64,000 nt of DNA from Conchocele bisecta (taxonomy: Eukaryota > Mollusca > Bivalvia > Lucinida > Thyasiridae), in contig CM055275.1 in the NCBI GenBank assembly GCA_029237695.1, positions 86,726,433-86,790,432 on the forward strand. Reading direction: 5' to 3'. This document shows positions 57,780-64,000 of the stretch, in pieces. The position numbers and the translations under genes are program-made. Position 1 is the first letter of the stretch. Each line of letters begins with the position of its first letter. The notes below the pieces were generated by a model. It saw only the letters and a list, made by a program, of their open reading frames with translations, did no database searches and was not told where the DNA came from.

Positions 57780-58270
57780 AATGACGTTGTTTAGGAACAT
57801 GTTCTTGAAATGCAGTGTGTGATTTTACGTTGTTATCGAACATATGTGACATAAAAATCACTACGTGAAATTTTATGTCAATGAACGTTTTAATACAATG
57901 TAACATCTACGTCAAATCTACGCCAAGAACACGTTTCTGGATAACACTGTACCAACGTTAAAAATTATGACAATGATACAACGTAAAATCACTACGTGAA
58001 ATCTACGACAGCATAACTTTCTTAAAATGTGTTGTACCAGCGTCATTATGCCAACACTTCAGGAATGTTGTTGCACAGCGTAAATTCCCTACGTTGTATC
58101 AATGTCATTATGCCAATGTTTTGTGAATGTTGTCATAAAACGTAAAATCCCTAAGTGAAATCTACGTGAGGAAAACTTTCCCAATTTATGTTGTACCTAC
58201 ATCATTATGCCAACGTTTTGTGAATGTGTATTAAAACGTACAATCACTACGTGAAATCAACGACAGGAAC
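57780..58270. repeat. Diverged ~100-bp tandem repeat, AATCACTACGTGAAATC
   Basis: The motif AAAATC(A/C)CTACGTGAAATCTACG recurs near 57854, 57984, 58143 and 58239. Between copies are ATTATGCCAACG and GTGAATGTTGT. It ends abruptly where duplicon C begins inside a TTAA MITE. Confidence 0.6.
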
Positions 58271-58832
58271 TATTTAACTACAGGACATTTAATTAGTAGA
58301 ACTAATTAAAAAATATCATGCCTCATTTGCACATGAAAATAGGCTGATCACACCGCGTGTCACTATCAGTAAAATAAATATTACTAAATAATTATATCTG
58401 TATAGCGGGTACTCGTAATTTTTAGAACTGGTGGAATAGTGACACAATTATAATCTTATTATATACTGACTGGGCATGTACCTTTACAACATTTCGTGAT
58501 AAATATAATACCATGCTGATGCATTTTGATATCAAGTTTGTCAGGCGCGACTAGAAAACGATAGGAGCCCAGCAGGAATTCCTACGCGTTGCATAGCCAA
58601 AATATACTAGCCTGGTATTATACTATGTCGCGTTTAGTGGCGGCGCTACATTTAAACGAAGATGTGTACGCCACGGGGTGGGCCAAATAATAAGATATTG
58701 ATGATATTTGATATTAATAAGATATTTATGAGTCACATACTTATTTTTTAATATCTAATTAATTTATTAAAAATTAAATATGTGAACCATGACTGTTATA
58801 TACGGTGATGATTATATCAACATATGTTAAAT

Positions 58833-59252
58833 CAAGGTGCATGCTCACGTGGTTATAACAACAACAACAACAACAAAGTGTGGAAATCTTGCCCACTCCA
58901 AAAGTAGTAGTATTTGATATTTTCCTTAATATGAAACAGATTTTGATGAAATATGGCGCAGCAAACGCGTCTGCATGAGCTGCCTTTGGGGGTCCCGGGA
59001 GTTCGGCACAGACTTATGTCGTTTTTGCGAAGAATCGATTTCCGTGTCGGTTTTCGCAAAAACGACAGAAGTTTGGGCCAAAGTACAGAGACCACCGTAT
59101 GCAGCTTAACAAGACGCGTTTGATGCGCAATATTTCATAAAAATCCGTTACGTAATAAGGACAATATAACATAATACGTACTTTGAATCGGATGGATTCT
59201 GGAAGTTTCAGTACTTGTTGTTGTTGTTAGTACCACGTGAGCATACACCTTG
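58833..59252. mobile_element. Palindromic MITE, 420 bp, 5-bp target repeat
   Basis: Ends CAAGGTGCATGCTCACGTGG and CACGTGAGCATACACCTTG are flanked by TAAAT (58828-58832 and 59253-59257). It inserted in duplicon C only, about 90 bp from the 3' end of the receptor, so it is younger than the duplication. The central palindrome is partly deleted. Confidence 0.88.
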
Positions 59253-59343
59253 TAAATACAAATATCAATATGGGATCTATGACCATTATATAATAGTATA
59301 ATTAAATAAATATATGTTAATATAATTAAACGACATCATTCTA

Positions 59344-61501
59344 CTATTTCGCTAGCGCCTGAATCAGCTTCTGCTCAAACACGGTGTATCTAATATCGCT
59401 CTCATCGACACACCCGTCGACCGTGGGGGTCTTAGTGAGGATCACACACCAGGTCTTACTCAATGTCTTGAAGTCGATACTGTCCATCACCACCAGCAGC
59501 GGACAGTTCCGCCGTAGCTCCACCTGGCGGCGCAATGACACGTCGAGTTGAAACTGACACCAGGGGTCGCCGATGAAGTGCTGTGAGATGACAGCGATGA
59601 TGCAGCGACTGGCATATATATCGTCGACGAATCTGTCCATCAAAGCGCCCCCTACGGGTGAATCTCGATGCCGTATGCAAAGTCGCATGCTGTTTTTCTC
59701 TTCTACGAGTTTGATCAAGTGTTGGCGGACAAATGGAACGTCTTCGTTATTATAGATGACGTAAGCGTCATAGGGTTGTTCATCCACATTTTCCTCATTA
59801 TTTGTCAGTGAGTCGTTGTTTCTATTGCGTTCACGACGCAGTTTGTACACCCAGTAACGAATATACCACCGCTGACGGTACACGATCGAGAACACTATTG
59901 TAAACACCAACAGGAAAGAACCAATTGACGTGTAAACAATAATCGTGACTTCTACACGAGTTCAGTGTGGGTTGGTCAAATTTGAGGAATTTATTGTGCC
60001 ATTTGGGCGGTGTGTAGCATTTATACCTCCGCGGCCAGCTCGTGAGATTCACCGCGTTTTTCGTTACCCTTTCGTGGATCCAGTTTCGGAACCAGAGGTT
60101 GTCGCACGTACATGCGAACGGATTGTCCGCCAAACTCAGCTGTTGCAACGATGTCTGGAGATCTTCCGGGAATTGTTCGGCGGTTAGCGTCTTAATAGTG
60201 TTGCCTTGGAGACTGAGGTTGCGCAGTTCGGTGACGTTTTCGAACGTGGAGCGATTCCAGGTGTAAATTTTATTGCCGTCAAAGTTCAGTTCCTTGAGTT
60301 TAGGTAAACGTTGTAGGAGCCCAGGCGGGAACGCTTTCAGCTAAGAGCCACGCCCTCCAAGTACTCAAGATTCACAAGCGAAGACAACAGTTCGGTAAAC
60401 TCTGGATAACTAAGCTTCGCAAAGCTACATTGTATTGTGAGATAAATGCAATTTCAGAAGGTTCGGAAACGCTTTAAATATATTCATTGACGTAGATTGC
60501 TTTGTAATGAATGTCATTCCGTTGTTGTTTAAATTCAACTCCCGAAGGGATGTACTGTTCAGCGCATTAGGTTCTACTGTTCGTAACTTCATCAACATTC
60601 CAGATAGGCTTAGAATCTCCAAGGACGTCAGCGGCGTGAACACGTTATCCTGTATCGTTTCTATGATGTTCTCATCCAAGGAGAGTTTTCTCAACCTTTG
60701 TAAACAAAACCAGTTGCCGTATGGAATTATACTAATCCGGTTCTTGCGAAGATCCAGCTTCGTTAGTCTCGGGTATGTGGACATTGTCTGGTTCCATCTG
60801 CACAGTGATGGTGGATACTTCCCGAATTCATTACCGACCAGTGACAACTTGTTCAGGCTTCGTAGACCAATGGTTGAGTAACCGGTAACGTCAGTGATTC
60901 TGTTACCACCCAAGCGTAAAGTCTGAAGGTATTTCAGATTTTCAAACGCACGTTCGTTGAACGTTTTCAGCAGGTTGTTCTCAAGTCGTAGTTTCGTGAG
61001 GCTTATGTTGCATAAGCCCTCAAATAATTCTTCATGCATTTCGTCAGAAATCATTATCTCATTCAGATTTAGTTATAGCTTCTTCTTCGTCTGTATGCTG
61101 TTGAAAGCTATACTCAAAGCGGTCTTGTTAATCTTCACATTTTCACTCATATCCAGATACGACAAATCGAACAACCCGATAAATGCATCAGCGTATACGT
61201 CCTCTATTTCGTTATCACTCAAGTGAAGTTGCCTTAGTTTAAGCTTAGTAAGATACCGGAACGTGTCTCGGCTAATGTTCACGAGACGATTGCCGTTGAA
61301 CTGAAGTATTGTAGTATTGGCGGGCACGTCATGAATCTCCGACAACTGACCGCTGTGACAATCCGCCGTTGTTCCTTTACAACAACAGTTCCCGTCCCCA
61401 CATGTATTCTTCTCCTTACTGCATCTCCTGGCATCTACATGCGACTAGAACATTCCGACAGCCGATATCGCTATCAACACGTACACTGCTTTACCAGCCA
61501 T
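59344..61501 (-). pseudogene. Toll-like receptor, copy C (five lesions)
   Basis: Same architecture as the intact copy: signal peptide, cysteine-rich N-cap, LRRs, C-cap, membrane segment, TIR. The ATG is at 61501 and the stop at 59344. Lesions seen by comparison with the other copies: TAG at 61445-61447 just after the signal peptide; TAA at 61073-61075 in an early LRR (Glu codon to stop); a 10-bp net insertion near 60411-60435; a 1-bp deletion near 60341; and an 8-bp deletion at about 59943, at the edge of the membrane segment. The net length is 2158 bp, exactly the intact length plus 10, minus 1, minus 8. The TIR half (59910-59344) is still open and keeps PYDAYVIYNNED and RHRDSPVG. This is the most decayed of the three. 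Confidence 0.93.
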
Positions 61502-61509
61502 TTGTGAAT

Positions 61510-61990
61510 CCCTCCAACTATTATTTTAAAACGTCCGGGATCTACAAGCAGTGCCTGTTATCCATCCTGCCATATAGAGCAGCTCGTCATTAATATGTTA
61601 TCCATCCTGCTCCTGACAACGTCCACGATCTACAAGCGGTGCGTAGCAAATTCCACCATCACTATTACACCACATAGAGCAGCTCGTCATTAATATGTTA
61701 TCCATCCTGCTCCTGACAACGTCCAGTATCTACAAATGGTGTGTAGTAGATTCCACCGACCGAACTCGCTATTAACACGTAGAGCAGCTTGTCATGAATA
61801 TGTTATCCATCCTGCTCGTGAAATCGTCCAGGATCTATCAGTGGTGAGCAGCAGATTCTGACAAACGATATCGTTATTATACGTACAACATCAGGCTTTT
61901 GTTTTTATCTCGCCAGCTTCTTACAACGTCCAGGATCTACAAGTGGTGTGAAGCAAATTCCAACAACGAATATCACCAAGTGTTACGTCA
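61510..61990. repeat. TLR-leader-type units upstream of copy C
   Basis: Units with GTCCAGGATCTACAAGCGG, GTAGCAAATTCCACCGACCG and TTATCCATCCTGCTC recur at about 61530, 61620, 61720, 61820 and 61925. They continue the pattern that includes the signal-peptide region of the receptor itself. A left-truncated CCGTTTCAC foldback follows (62010-62184). Confidence 0.7.
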
Positions 61991-62304
61991 ATGTATCACC
62001 CCTCCTGGGCAAAGTTATAACAGTCTGTACATTTCACATTAGCAATGTTTTCTTGTAAACAATTAATGGATTTACATTTATTGAGCATAGGCTGCATAGT
62101 ATTATGCAGCATATGCTCAATAAATTGAAATTTCCAGACGATCTTAAATTTGCACTTACGAACAGTTTAGTGAAACGGGTCCCTGCTTCCAACAATGTTT
62201 AGTTGTCTGCTAGCGGTGCGCAGTAAATTTCAACAACCAATATCGCTATTAACACGCGCAACACTTTATCACCAGTCTTTTGTTATATCCCTCCTGCTTC
62301 TTAA

Positions 62305-62803
62305 AAGTACATGCCCACTCAGTAGGCACAAACTGTTCTTCATATCAGAGACATCATCTGAGACTTTACTGGCCAAATAAATATTCATTCACAATTACCC
62401 ACATATTGATTGGCATTATTATACATTTTACATCAGCCGTAACTGTCCATACTGATATCAGGGGCGATAATCGTGTTTCCTTAAAAAGTTAATTGGCATT
62501 ACTATTTATTATCTGTATTTATGTTTTGATGTGCGATGATCATACTTTATAATATGTCGAAAATATTATGTTTTCAGATGACACGTTTAATTAGTATAAA
62601 TAATTAAAAAATATCATGCCTCATTTGCATATGAAAATAGCCTTATACCCCCGCGAGTAACTATCAGTAAACTAAATATTACTAAATCATTATATCTGTA
62701 TAGCGGGCACTCGTAAGTTTTAGAACTGGTGGAATAGTGACACAGTGATACACTTATTAAATTCCTATAAAGAGCATTTTGTGCCTACTGAGTGTGCATG
62801 TCC
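62305..62803. mobile_element. TTAA MITE (copy C)
   Basis: TTAA at 62301-62304 with AAGTACATGCCCACTCAGTA. The right end is degraded (GTGTGCATGTCC), as in copy A at 12868, so that end damage predates the duplication. Confidence 0.75.
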
Positions 62804-62814
62804 AGCAGCTACCA

Positions 62815-64000
62815 GTGACCTATCGCAAATTCCAACAACTGATATCGTTGTTAACTAAGAAGTTGAACAGTTATCCGTCTACTTGTCATCCCTCCTGTTG
62901 TTTACAACGTTCATCAGCATTTACCAGCGACCTGTAGCAATTCCAACAACTGATATCGTTGTTAACTAAGAAGTTGAACAGTTATCCGTCTACTTGTCAT
63001 CCCTCCTGTTGTTTACAACGTTCATCAGCATTTACCAGCGACCTGTAGCAAATTCCAACAACTGATATCGTTGTTAACTAAGAAGTTGAACAGTTATCCG
63101 TCTACTTGTCATCCCTCCTGTTGTTTACAACGTTCATCAGCATTTACCAGCGACCTGTAGCAAATTCCAACAACTGATATCGTTGTTAAACTAAGAAGTT
63201 GAACAGTTATCCGTCTACTTGTCATCCTCCTGCTTGTTTACAACGTTCATCAGCATTTACCAGCGACCTGTAGCAAATTCCAACAACTGATATCGTTGTT
63301 AACTAAGAAGTTGAACAGTTATCCGTCTACGTGTCATCCCTCCTGTTGTTTACAACGTTCATCAGCATTTACCAGCGACCTGTAGCAAATTCCAACAACT
63401 GATATCGTTGTTAACTAAGAAGTTGAACAGTTATCCGTCTACGTGTCATCCCTCCTGTGTTTACAACGTTCATCAGCATTTACCAGCGACCTGTAGCAAA
63501 TTCCAACAACTGATATCGTTGTTAACTAAGAAGTTGAACAGTTATCCGTCTACGTGTCATCCCTCCTGTTGTTTACAACGTTCATCAGCATTTACCAGCG
63601 ACCTGTAGCAAATTCCAACAACTGCTATCGTTGTTAACTAAGAAGTTGAACAGTTATCCGTCTACTTGTCATCCCTCCTGTTGTTTACAAACGTTCATCA
63701 GCATTTACCAGCGACTGTAGCAAAATCCAACAACTGATATCGTTGTTAACTAAGAAGTTGAACAGTTATCCGTCTACTTGTCATCCCTCCTGTTGTTTAC
63801 AACGTTCATCAGAATTTACCAGCGACCTGTAGCAAATTCCAACAACTGATATCGTTGTTAACTAAGAAGTTGAACAGTTATCCGTCTACTTGTCATCCCT
63901 CCTGTTGTTTACAACGTTCATCAGCATCTACCAGCGACCTGTAGCAAATTCCAACAACTGATATCGTTGTTAACTAAGAAGTTGAACAGTTATCCGTCTA
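62815..64000. repeat. 112-bp satellite array, more than ten units, open at right
   Basis: GATATCGTTGTTAACTAAGA recurs at 62841, 62952, 63064, 63176, 63289, 63401, 63512, 63624 (one substitution), 63736, 63848 and 63960, spacing 111-113 bp. Units are nearly identical and contain GTTGAACAGTTATCCGTCTA, CATCCCTCCTGTTGTTTACA and CAGCATTTACCAGCGACC. Single or double diverged units exist in duplicons A (12870-13030) and B (41960-42110). It runs into the window end. Confidence 0.95.

Larger units (their letters stand above)
58270..64000. repeat. Segmental duplication, copy C (TLR duplicon), open at right
   Basis: From the truncated TTAA MITE (58272-58483, right site TTAC) the sequence follows duplicons A and B (ACATTTCGTGATAAATATAA, GCGACTAGAAAACG, TGGCGGCGCTACATTT) through the receptor and its upstream units. 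It has an extra palindromic MITE at 58833-59252. The right edge is beyond the window. Confidence 0.88.

Noticed and set aside
62815..64000. CRISPR-like regular array (also 27839-29303)
   Set aside because: Units are 112 bp and 37 bp without unique spacers, there are no cas genes, and the context is an animal genome. They are satellite and minisatellite.

Overview
The window is animal genomic DNA, most likely from a bivalve mollusc (inference). The reasons are Toll-like receptor (TLR) genes with whole-receptor single exons, an alpha-1,3-fucosyltransferase gene, GT-AG splice signals, AT-rich intergenic DNA, satellites, many foldback and MITE-type elements, and repeat types I associate with bivalve genomes, such as the block at 55310-56722 that opens with AGCTCACCTGAGCGAAGC. 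There is no operon structure. A run of exactly 500 Ns (19637-20136) and long C or G runs mark assembly weak points.

The backbone is a segmental duplication present three times in the same orientation. Copy A is about 1-13733, copy B about 29675-42862, and copy C from about 58270 past the window end. Each carries a minus-strand TLR with a cysteine-rich N-cap, leucine-rich repeats (LRRs), a C-terminal cap, one membrane segment and a cytoplasmic TIR domain. Only the middle receptor (34064-36220, 718 residues) is open. Copy A is broken by one 157-bp deletion. Copy C carries two stops, an 8-bp deletion, a 1-bp deletion and a 10-bp insertion. Upstream of each receptor lie diverged units of about 110 bp that resemble the receptor's own 5' leader and signal-peptide region. 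In copy C they become a homogeneous 112-bp satellite that runs off the window end.

The duplicated blocks have been loaded with different insertions. Copy A has a 2.4-kb insert with a LINE 3' ORF remnant (4530-6893) and a 1,975-bp element with a 3-bp TAA target duplication (10646-12620). Copy B has a 4.3-kb inverted-repeat element (36464-40794) that carries a broken CXC-domain protein gene.

Between copies A and B lie paired tandem arrays (14955-18000), palindromic MITEs, pogo-like inverted repeats, two tRNA-derived SINE-like pieces, the last exon of a GT10 fucosyltransferase (22916-24072, with two lesions) and a 37-bp minisatellite (27839-29303). Between B and C lie a tiny spliced zinc-finger gene (43006-43182), a 4.6-kb inverted-repeat element with two convergent ORFs (44141-48756), more foldback elements, the bivalve-type repeat and a possible lone terminal exon (56993-57104).

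Functionally the window is a TLR birth-and-death locus set in transposon-rich DNA, with one apparently usable innate immune receptor and one damaged glycosyltransferase. I see no evidence that the remaining ORFs cooperate with them.
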